A stretch of DNA of 64,000 bases from Echinometra lucunter (taxonomy: Eukaryota; Echinodermata; Echinoidea; Camarodonta; Echinometridae): positions 20,676,143 through 20,740,142 of the forward strand of contig CM057169.1 in NCBI GenBank assembly GCA_029962745.1, in the 5' to 3' direction. Positions 40,862-49,219 of this stretch are shown here, one piece after another. Position 1 is the first letter of the stretch, and every line of letters starts with the position of its first letter. The position numbers and the translations under genes were made by a program. The notes under the pieces were generated by a model that did not search any database, was not told the DNA's origin, and was given only the letters and a program-made list of their open reading frames with translations.

Positions 40862-43800
40862 TAATATATTTACAATGACAATAATAATATCTGTAATATT
40901 GATAAAAGAAATTTAGAGTGAGAAGAAGAAAGAAAAATGAAGAACAACAAAAACAAAGATTATGAGCTGAAAGTGATGGAACTTTTTATTCACTTTTCTC
41001 AAAGGTGTTAATGTGCTTTAAGTAAAAAAAGGGAAAATACTCAATGAAAGAAGCAAAAAATAAAGAATCAATTCAACGGGTACTTGTTTATTGCCAGTTA
41101 GATTTTTCCAACTACATTATATTACTGGATAGCACTGCCTGCTATGATTAATTGCCAGGCATCTTAATCCACCTAGGGAATACAAGTTTTCTGTACATTC
41201 AAGTCACCATGCAATCATATCACCTCAGTATAAACACTGCAGGGAGGAAGGTGGACAAATCTGATCTTGGAATAATTTTGAGACATCATTCAAATGCATG
41301 TAAATGTCAAAAAAAAATCTGTAGTATGTATTGTTTTAGATCAATTTTTGTCAGAATGGTTACAATCAATTAACAGCAAAATAAAACCAAACTTACATGT
41401 AGCAAATTTGAAGGGATTCTCATTGGTGCCATGGGTGTCACAAATCCATTTTGGGATAGGTAAGCATACTCACTGCAATAAAACATTCAATCAGATTACA
41501 TCTTGGCAGTCAAATGCTAACAAGTAGTGAACAAATGTTTTAACCTGTCGGCAACTGAGCATGATTTGATTTCACTACAATGCATTTGCTATATAACCTT
41601 AGCCCGAGTTATCTCAGGCTTACTTTTCAACAGGTTTATGTAGCTTAGCAAAAAGTCAAGTGGTGCAAACAGACCCGTAAAGAATACAAAATGCATAGTG
41701 AGGTCTGTATTGATTGCATTCCACACCCATTCTTGTGCAGCACTCTGTTTCGCTATGCTACCTAAAAGTAATCGTTACCACTGCTTAAGTGCAATTACTG
41801 ACTGTTGAAAGAGATCACCCCTATGCCAATCTCCAAACAAAAGCATGCATAAGAGAGGAGAGAAACTGTAATGTGCAGGTTATAGTTTGGCTTATCCAGG
41901 GAAGCCTCATCACATCAGCTTCACAGATCTTCTTCCTGGGCCCCCTCTAAGTTATAATTAGCTACTGGCTGGTCCCCACTTACACCCGAGTCAAAAGGGA
42001 CAGATGTGAGTTAATGTAAGCATACAACAAAAATCAAACCCAGGACCTCTCATAAGAGTTATGAGAATTCACTAATATACAACAGTGCTCCTGCATTTAA
42101 AATGAAGGAAAAGTAAAATATCAATTGAATAAAAACTCTTTGTTTTCATTGGACCACTTGCAAGCCATGTGGTATGCTATCTTATGAAGATATGAAACTG
42201 GTATACACTATTTCTATTGTTCTCTTGTATATATTTTGCAGAATGGTTCTTAAACTTTCCTCTAGACCTCCTTTGCATACAACCCAACATGCAAAGAATC
42301 CTCCCATATTTGAGGTGTCACGGTTCAGTGGTTTTGAGCTCTTTACTGGAGATGCAAAGGTTCTGGGTTCGAAACCTGGCATGGCACTTGGGTTCTTTGG
42401 CAAGACATTCATCTATGAAATGAGTACCAGAGGGAAGGGATTCCTTCAATGTTGTGTGCACTAAAAGCAAGGAGCTGGATAATATTGAAGTACCTTGACT
42501 ACTTCAGCCCATTACATAGTGGTTCATAGCACATGAAAAAAATCAAATACAAGTATTATTAAAACAAATCTGTCATATAATTAGTTCAATTTTGTAACAG
42601 CTTTTAGAAGTGTTTCATAAATTTTACAATTTTTTACAATTTTACAATTTTGTTGGATCTTGCCTGATCCTTTTTCATGGCATCATCATGTTCCAAGGAT
42701 ATTTACCCAAGGTACATCTGAGTACTCCCTTCACAGTTTGTCAGGATACGAGGTGTAGGACCTATGTACCTGAGTGGTATTGTGTCATTACTAATACCAT
42801 CCAGAAGGGATGTAGACCACAGAGGCACTATGTCAGCTCCAATCAACACAATCCATAAGAGAAATCTGAAATAAGATCGAGAAATGAAAACCAAGGCAGC
42901 TTAAAAATAAGAGTCAAAATTCAAGCTGAAGATTATGCAGAGGCCAGAGTATGTTTCACATATTAAGCTCAAAGTTCATGACATTAAAAAAAAAATATTT
43001 TATTGTGCTTGTGTTTATTAAAGTAGTAATGTTACAATACTAGAATTTCCAGATTTCACAACTCCGAAAATATAAAGCTTTAAGTAACAGTTTTAAACAT
43101 ATTTTTTTAATATATATGTATACTTCTTTTTGAAATGGCCTTTTATTATTACAAGACCGCAGCTTAAACTTCAGAGCATCTCTTTCAGTCTACCAAAGTT
43201 ACAGTTATACTCGATCACAGTTATATAAACTTTAGAGTAGAAACACATATGAGAGCTGGGCTAAGGCTCAACAATGGAACTTAGCCAGTGAGTTAGTTAC
43301 TCTTAAATAGGTCCTCAAGTAAGAATCGAGACCCAGGCATATTTTCTAGTTCTGTTTGATCCAGTCTATATGACTATATGAATACGAATATGGTACCTTA
43401 GGCTTAAGACCTAGTACTAAGTCTTCGTCCGAGACTAAGTGTGAAAGCCTGGATTTATAAGCCACACCAAAGCCAAGCCAGGAAAGGCATACCGTATGGT
43501 AAGGGCCAAAGCCAAAAAGGCCAAGCAAAGCCAAAGCCGAAAGGCAAGGACCAAGGTCTGACAAGACTAAGGATTTTATATAATTGCAGAATACCCTACC
43601 ACGTTATACATCCATACCGTACCTGTTTCAGAACGAGGCATAGGGCTACATGCACGCTAGACCGAAGTGTTCTGTCTCTAACAGTCGTCGTTAGCCTCGT
43701 ATTTTGGTAGGGTCAGCACTCCTCCTTTTTAGAGACAGAAGCGCCCCGGTGCGTTGCGCATGCAATCTCATTGTGATGGACAAGACAAAGAAAAACTACC

Positions 43801-45558
43801 TCAAATCAGCGATTTTCCCCCTTTATTCATGAATATAAAAATATCATTATACACTACAGAGTAGACCTATACAATGTAGCTTACCGATTTTATGATTGAT
43901 TCCTTTTAACTCTCCATTTTCAGGTAAATCCAGGGTCCTAAAGTTAGGTCCTCTCGGTTGAAAATCTTGCATTAGCCCACCTCTATCTCAGTTTGCCTCC
44001 GCGCTTTTCGCAGGGAGATCAGCGAATTTGCGACTCACATTTCAACCGTATTAACGAGCGACCAATACGAAACAACAACAACAAAAACATCATTCGTACG
44101 TATAGATCTATGCCCAAACGTACGTGGTCGATCGTTTGAATAGGGCCGGTTGAAATGCGAGGAGTAGCAAATTCGCTGATCTCCCTGCGAAAAGCGCGGA
44201 GGCGAACAGAGATAGAGGTTGGCTGCTGCAAGATTTTCAACCGAGAGGACCAAATGTTAGGACCCTGGATTTACCTGAAAATGGAGAGTTAAAAGGAATC
44301 AATCATAAAATCGGTAAGCTACATTGTATAGGTCTACTCTGTAGTGTATAATGATATTTTCATATTCATGAATAAAGGGGGAAAATCGCTGATTTGAGGT
44401 AGTCTAGTCTAGTTTTTCATTGTCTTGCCAATCGCAATGAGATTGCATGCACAACGCACCGGGGCGCTTCTGTCTCTTATACAGGAGGAGTGCCGACCCT
44501 ACCAAAATACGAGGCTAACGACGACTAACACTTCGGTCTACACGCATGCATGCATGTATATTGGAAAATGGTAGGGTATTCTGCAATTAAGCCTAGATTC
44601 TAGATCTAGTTAGAATGGATAGATCTACCATAATGTTAACATTAAATTTAAAGTTAAATGGTAACAGTTGTCCAACTTAAAACTAGTAGTAACGTTAACT
44701 GTTAAGTGTCACTACACTGGCACTGTGATAGAATAAGAAAGTAGCCTAGGGTCTAACTTTAGATCTAACGTTAACAGTTTAATGATAGACCCTAACAGTT
44801 AGACACTGGCCAGGTAGCTCACACACAAGAACCAATAAATTAGTTAAGTTAAATTTAACACTGACAGCAGTTTAGTTAACGTTCACTGGCACTAGCTGTT
44901 AACCCATTCGTGACAGGAATTATTTAAAGCCTAATTTGATCAGCTTTTATTCTTCAAATTGGCAACACCAACATTTTTATTTCAGTGCTAGGCCTAGATC
45001 TACATTTTTCTTATAAAACGTCATGTATCTGAAATGAATATGAATTGACAGAAATTATGATAAGTCAAAAAGTTGCCAATTTGCAGGGGAAAACGGTGAT
45101 TTTAAACTTTCTATCACATTGCCAATTTAAGGATTTTAATGCTTATTTTCCTTTAAAAAATTTTCAGCATCAAACAACGAATATTGACGCAACCAAAATG
45201 GGCACAGTTTGTGTAGAATTTTTTGCTCTTTCTGCTCATGCATTTGGTATGATTTTTAGGGCTCTGCATCAAAAGATATTAGACCAAACCACAAAATGTG
45301 GACCCTCTGTCACGAATGGGTTAATGGCCAGGACTGGAGTCAGAGCCCATACCCTGGTAACATCACCAGGCCCCAGGGTTTAGCGAAGCCGAACGACCGG
45401 CCGGGGACACTTAACCTGATCAGACCCAAACTTGATGAGGAAGGCCTAACTTTAACGTTAGAGTTGTGCTGAACAACTACGTTAGCATGAAGCACCAATA
45501 AATCATATATTCAAGTAAAAAAACAATTCTTTACTCACATAGACACAAGGAGTAACAT
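26906..45558 (-). CDS. CATSPERD: CatSper channel auxiliary subunit delta, 20 exons
   Basis: Auxiliary single-pass subunit of CatSper, the sperm-flagellum calcium channel. Exons on the minus strand: 45558-45539, 42865-42707, 41472-41397, 40663-40481, 40045-39917, 39482-39356, 38916-38758, 38231-38154, 37742-37660, 36477-36277, 35639-35526, 34830-34741, 32849-32806, 32333-32252, 31752-31700, 30762-30619, 30117-30018, 29279-29190, 28399-28248, 27107-26906. All are GT-AG and join without a frame break: 2286 nt, 761 residues, against roughly 800 in mammals. The first 20 or so residues form a signal peptide (MLLLVSIFLLWIVLIG). A large extracellular region follows, with a beta-propeller-like N-terminal part. 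Family-diagnostic stretches are EYDPSF, KHGCPDRSYYSD, ALIEIHGVYIYDY, NYQDC and KNKILWRQKKAIYVFNVTVLDP, then a helix at about 720-742 and a short acidic tail. Distinction from the related epsilon subunit rests on these stretches recalled from the family. Confidence 0.9.
27061..27720 (-). repeat. minisatellite of the CATSPERD last-intron/last-exon junction
   Basis: The first approximately 47 bases of the final exon plus its pyrimidine-rich acceptor recur upstream in intron 19. The true junction is at 27061-27109, with diverged copies at about 27276-27327, 27404-27447, 27554-27583 (truncated) and 27670-27717. The copies at 27276 and 27404 keep an AG directly before ttactgtaa. The sequence between copies is a shared tract of the type cttttattcttcctctcttc on the minus strand. 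Confidence 0.85.
28540..28880 (+). mobile_element. 3' end of a LINE, antisense in CATSPERD intron 18
   Basis: The plus-strand frame at 28546-28749 reads TPTRALRSASDPLRLTY, then FPVSASKYWNDLPFRIRQSS and TFRKHFF. This is the pattern (TPSR-LRS...FSVAAPxxWNxLPxxLR...FKxxLK) found at the extreme C-terminus of many non-LTR retrotransposon ORF2 proteins. A terminal aataataat tail follows. It is 5'-truncated, as is usual for LINE insertions. Confidence 0.7.
29430..29640. repeat. dispersed repeat with ccctact...agtaggggg hairpin
   Basis: Contains ccccctactcttaaacgaat followed by agtgtagggggttctttaac, an imperfect hairpin. It lies in CATSPERD intron 17 and is probably part of an old dispersed element. 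Confidence 0.3.
29851..29993 (+). mobile_element. MITE, ggccccgtttcataaaact family, copy 2
   Basis: Matches the element at 13821-13966 along its length, with the same centre ctcagccaatcaggtgcaa and inverted ends. It lies in CATSPERD intron 17 and ends only about 23 bp from the exon 17 donor. Confidence 0.7.
30378..30465. repeat. (CT)n microsatellite, CATSPERD intron 16
   Basis: CT/TTCT pyrimidine repeats of about 90 bp. Confidence 0.85.
30905..31195. repeat. tandem pair of tgacctttgacctgcag-type units, CATSPERD intron 15
   Basis: Two approximately 130-bp units about 150 bp apart share tgacctttgacctgcagact, gacctgtattttagtgtcat and accaaaaattattaaaa. The 146-aa frame across the second unit is a chance frame with no recognisable domain. 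Confidence 0.7.
33712..34620. repeat. 27-bp tandem array interrupted by a transposon, CATSPERD intron 12
   Basis: About ten copies of a 27-bp unit (atctactgaagatcataatc atttaac) from about 33712 to 33988, continuing with two diverged copies at 34542-34620 after the inserted element. Copies are contiguous without spacers, so this is not a CRISPR array. Confidence 0.9.
33989..34541 (-). mobile_element. 553-bp G/C-capped TIR element with perfect 8-bp target duplication
   Basis: It begins cccgggggg...gcactc and ends gagtacccccccggg, a mirrored terminus. It is flanked by ttaacatc at 33981-33988 and 34542-34549, both part of the 27-bp tandem unit it interrupted, so the empty site is still readable. 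Inside, about nine copies of ccgttcc(aaag) occur at irregular spacing. It is the reverse-orientation relative of 73-2335. No coding frame is supported, so it is non-autonomous. Confidence 0.8.
34883..34940. repeat. (CT)n microsatellite, CATSPERD intron 11
   Basis: CT run of about 55 bp with few interruptions, starting about 55 bp upstream of the exon 12 acceptor on the transcribed strand. Confidence 0.9.
35424..35474. repeat. (TA)n/(GA)n microsatellite
   Basis: Short TA run passing into a GA run of about 17 units, then gtatgt repeats. It lies close to the exon 11 donor side of CATSPERD intron 11. Confidence 0.85.
38508..38755 (+). mobile_element. tRNA-derived SINE abutting CATSPERD exon 7
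   Basis: Head with box A-like ggtgagagcgtagctattag and box B-like gcgagttccattcgc, a SINE body, a ccttgagcaccctttgagg motif, and a gattattatcatcat tail. The tail ends exactly where the exon 7 donor begins (the donor is minus-strand GTATGA at 38757-38752). Confidence 0.6.
39083..39250 (+). mobile_element. MITE, gcttatcaaaagtc family, copy 1 (CATSPERD intron 6)
   Basis: About 170 bp with inverted ends taagccgcttatcaaaagtc and gacttttgataaggtgcctt. It shares its interior (ggctttccagatcccccaatg and gctgagcgggaaagatgc) with the opposite-orientation copy at 58143-58337. Confidence 0.7.
40690..40865. repeat. (AAT)n microsatellite, CATSPERD intron 3
   Basis: Interrupted AAT/GAT repeats of about 170 bp starting close to the exon 4 acceptor. 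Confidence 0.9.
42315..42555 (+). mobile_element. tRNA-derived SINE, CATSPERD intron 2
   Basis: Box A-like tcacggttcagtggttttg and box B ctgggttcgaaacctgg in correct order and spacing, followed by a body with ggcaagacattcatct and taccttgactacttcagccc and an A-rich end. Confidence 0.65.
43582..44588. repeat. approximately 1-kb near-perfect palindrome, CATSPERD intron 1
   Basis: The left arm (about 43582-44048) is the inverted copy of the right arm (about 44146-44588) around a loop of roughly 100 bp. Matching landmarks are the outer tgcagaataccctacc / ggtagggtattctgca, then agcctcgtattttggtaggg / ccctaccaaaatacgaggct, and the inner gcagggagatcagcgaattt / aaattcgctgatctccctgc. Differences are a few substitutions and short indels. 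No open frame or transposase was seen. Confidence 0.85.
44640..44905. promoter_or_regulatory. cluster of TAACNG (Myb-type) motifs near CATSPERD exon 1
   Basis: At least six TAACAG, TAACTG or reverse-complement motifs fall in about 260 bp (for example near 44661, 44696, 44771, 44788 and 44896), within intron 1 about 0.65-0.9 kb from exon 1. Regulatory meaning is inference. The segment is also simply rich in gttaac words. Confidence 0.25.
45539..45558 (-). CDS. CATSPERD: CATSPERD exon 1 (start codon and signal-peptide start)
   Basis: Twenty coding bases (MLLLVS plus two bases) followed by a strong GTGAGT donor. Joining to the acceptor before 42865 continues the frame as a hydrophobic leader. 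This exon is inferred because exon 2 has no suitable start and this is the best in-phase leader upstream. The intron is about 2.7 kb and contains the large palindrome. Confidence 0.65.
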
Positions 45559-45737
45559 CTTGGCTTTATGTTTTGAAACTTGACTACGGGTCAGACATCA
45601 AGGCTCCCAGTAAAAGATCATAAAATAAGGAGCAATTCAACATTTTGGTAATGTCATGACATGATACTGATACTATTATTACCAATCTTATCGATCGATA
45701 TCGATCGCGTAGTTTCTGTCATCACGATCACGTCGTC

Positions 45738-45925
45738 AAAGTGGTCGAGGGGTTCAAAACACTTCACAGTGACTGGCCTGGAAACGCGAAGATCGCGGGT
45801 TCGATCCCCGGCACAGCACTTATGTCCTTGAGCAAGGCCTTTTTTAAATCTACAGTGCTCATTTTATCTGAAGCTGAATAAGTTGTCGTGCTAGGCCCTA
45901 ACGAGTAATGTGTGTTTCTTAATTT
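45738..45925 (+). mobile_element. tRNA-derived SINE upstream of CATSPERD
   Basis: Box A-like gtggtcgaggggttc, then box B gcgggttcgatccccggc with an intact T-arm, then ttgagcaaggcctttttt and an A-rich end. It lies about 180 bp upstream of the CATSPERD start codon, and so in its promoter region. Confidence 0.65.
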
Positions 45926-46052
45926 AAAAAAAAAAGAAAGAAAAGAAAATCAAGCTATATGCGGCGTATACGCTTTGCCGTGGCGCCAATTTTGTTTTCC
46001 TGCTGAAGTTGGGAGCAATGAATAATTAAACTTTATAACCCTTAAATAGGCA

Positions 46053-46207
46053 CAGGAACCGCGGAGCATTTTTTAAAGTGGGGGGGGGGGGCTATTAACG
46101 CGAACAAGGAAAATCATTGCTGCGTCATTAATGTATCGAGACCAACGTGTCTACTAAAAAAAGTGGGGGGCAACAGGCACCCCCCCCCCCTTCGGTTCCG
46201 CGGCCCC
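46053..46207. mobile_element. possible CCGCGG-ended MITE
   Basis: Inverted ends aggaaccgcggagc and ggttccgcggcccctg, with G and C runs just inside each end. About 155 bp. No target duplication confirmed. Confidence 0.4.
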
Positions 46208-47553
46208 TGAATACGTCTACTGTGACTCGCGACAACAGTGACTTGCAAGCCTCTATCTGATCAGGATATTTCCCTTTATAATTTTGCCGTATAACAAATC
46301 CGTTAAAAAAACTCTTTGATATATTCAATTCCCTTTGAAAAATAAGATCAAGATGCATGTGAGTGAGTAAGCTCTTTCAGGCCTGTCATACGCCTTAATT
46401 GGCTGGCTGAAAATTTCGATGTTCGATGTTACTGGCTCTCAAACTGATTGACAACTCTATTGCTGCCGTGCATGGGGACCCCATAAACTCCCTTATACGG
46501 GGCCAGTCCGCCCCTGCACTTCACTGTTAGTCTGTTTCAGGCATTCAGGGGCGAAGGTAAAAAGGGGGCTAGGGCACATTCCCCCACAAAATCACACACA
46601 CGAAATCATGCTGAGGGTAGGAAACAAAAAACTGACAAAGTGATCAGAATTTAAAAGAAAAAAGGAAATAGAATTATTCTGTGAGATCATATAGGCCTAC
46701 TTCGTTTGCTTATGTTATTATTTCTAATTTTTTATTCATCCTTATCATATTTAGTCAGAAAATATGGCACTGTGGAAATGAAGGTGCAACGTATGCCCAT
46801 ATACCACCCCTTCGGAATAGTAAGCCCCACCCCCGGAAAAATCCTTCATTGCTACACCAATACATATGTGCATTATTTGAACGAAAATTCAAAGTGATAT
46901 AACAGTTGAGTCTAAAAAACTCATTGGGCTGTACCCATTTAAGTAATCCCAGCTATCATCCCCCCCCCCCCGTCCCGAAAAAATTCATTCGGGTGCCCCC
47001 CCCCCCCAAGAAAAAAATGCAAGGCCCCTCAGTGCCCCCTCCTACTAAAAACAACAACAAAAAAAATCCTAGCTACACCACTGCAGACACTTATATATAT
47101 ATATAAGTGCCTATATATTTCAAACCAGAATATTTTGCAACAATGTGAATAATTCATTTGGCATCATTGATGTGGCGGATATAGTTTTGAAAGCTTTATT
47201 GATTATGTTTCGAAAATATGCATTCTCTTTTGTGTACACAAGCAATTAATCATCATTCTTTTTTATAGGCCTATTTTTTGAAGGAACATGCAACAAAAAA
47301 TGCAATTAGTTGGTAGCTTGGTATTTGTTGAGTATTAAAAAAAAATCTTTCAAAATACACAAGGGAGTGGGGTGATGGTGGTACCCTTTTAAAAGCAAAT
47401 AGGCAAAAGAGGCGGAAAACTCAAGAAAACTGTGATATTATACGGGGTCGCTTTCTCATATGCATTCACACCCCCCCCCCCCCCCCTTTCCGCTGCTTAT
47501 GGCTTTTATATCGAATCTTAAAATAATACACCCCGCGCGCGCACACACACACA

Positions 47554-47595
<42 letters not shown>

Positions 47596-47669
47596 AATTA
47601 TTCTTAGCTAAATGGAAAAAAAAATCAACTATTTTATCACCGTTTTCAAAATGATTATAAGAGAATAAA
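46208..47669. other. CATSPERD-kinase intergenic segment
   Basis: No gene seen. Poly-C runs at about 46961-46973, 46996-47008 and 47469-47486, and (CA)n(CT)n at about 47540-47592. Element debris occurs near 46540-46580 and 46940-47090. Confidence 0.35.
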
Positions 47670-47832
47670 TGATCTCGAAAGAGATTTGCTTCAGGAGTCG
47701 GTTTTGATTATTGTAAGACCACAGGATATTTCTTGACAAGTCATGTCACATTGATCTCGAAAGAGAAGATTTTCTTCAGAATTCGGTTGTAATTCTTGTA
47801 GACCACAGAGAATTTCTTTCCAAATCATGTCG
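47670..47832. repeat. 82-bp tandem duplication upstream of the kinase gene
   Basis: Two diverged copies begin tgatctcgaaagaga at 47670 and 47752 and share ttcggttntnattnttgtaa, gaccacagngnatttctt and caagtcatgtc-type blocks. They lie 300-470 bp upstream of the kinase start codon. Confidence 0.65.
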
Positions 47833-47911
47833 TACTTAAAATAAAATTGCATGGTACAAGATCCACCATGCGGTTTTCAGCCACGGCCAAAGGCCACGGC
47901 AATCGGCATGA

Positions 47912-47941
47912 TGACGTAACAATATGCGCGTTGTGACGTTA
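47912..47941. promoter_or_regulatory. two CRE-like sites upstream of the kinase
   Basis: TGACGTAA at 47912-47919 and TGACGTTA at 47934-47941, separated by a CG-rich tatgcgcg core, about 225 and 203 bp upstream of the kinase ATG. CREB/CREM-type sites are a known feature of post-meiotic sperm gene promoters in mammals. Function here is inference. Confidence 0.35.
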
Positions 47942-48136
47942 TGATACACTTTGAAGCGCTGCATACACGCGCGTCACTGGAGCAACATGATGATGTTATC
48001 TTAATTCTTACCAAATTTCACATGGAAAGGGCCAACGGGTATTGAAACGGAGAAGAAGACATGAATTTGATATATGAAATGAGAAGTAGTAGAGTTAACC
48101 AATTACTTCAAATAATAGAGAAGAAAATGTAACATT

Positions 48137-49178
48137 ATGGAACACAGTTGGCATCGTAGGGAATTGTCCGCTAAATCTGATCTGGCTACAGTGGAACAGA
48201 AACGGCATCAAAGTGGAACTGTAACAAAAATTCGTTCATTCAGCAGTAGTGCAAATGACACCAACGAATGCCAGAAATCTTTCAACATACAAGTGTTACA
48301 AAAATCAAAGGATTTAAGGGAGCTATCTACAAAGAGTGATAACTTCAGTTTACATAGATCGGGCAACAAAGATGTAGCTAAGGTGATTATTCCAACGTTC
48401 GAAACGGTTACTTTCACACATAAAACTGTGTCTGGCAAAGGACATCGTAATCGTGATCAGGATGAAGTTCATTCCACCAGCCGAAATCATCGTCCTACCC
48501 CTTCACCGCAGTCGACAAAACCTAAGACAACACACCCTCATCAGAAAGCCCCGCAGGTGAACAAACCGAAAGGCGACAGCACAAAAATTAATGTCACAGA
48601 CAAAAAGTCTCTTCTGCCTTCCCAAACGAAAGAAGCTCATCCTAAATCTCGCCACACTGAAAAGCCGGGTGGAAAATCGGCCGTGGAGAAGTCGAGCAAA
48701 ACGTCGGACAAAGGCTCTTCCAATAAGGAAACGAAAACTAAACATGGAAATCGAAGGAAGTCCTCCAAACCGCCTCAATTTCCAACTGAAGATGACGTTA
48801 ACTCGGCAGCCAAGACTCTGAAGTCTCGTGGCTACATCCTCGAAGGTAAAAAAAAAAGAAGAAGAAAAAAAAAGGGGGGGCTTATGGACTATATGAAAAC
48901 AATATCAAAATCAGCATTATCATCATCTCATAATCATATCATCATCGTCGTCGTCGCCATCCAACAACAAAAGCAACAAAAACAAATAATAATTATGATA
49001 ATAATGATAATGATAACAATAATGCTTCATTATCATTATATCACTGTTGTTTCTCTTATGTTTTTTTTATTAATAGTAATAAGAGCAATGATAATAAAAA
49101 TAACAATAACAATTCTAGTAATGACAAAGAGAATATGAATGATGGTATTAAATATAATCATATAGTATTATAACAAAT

Positions 49179-49219
<41 letters not shown>

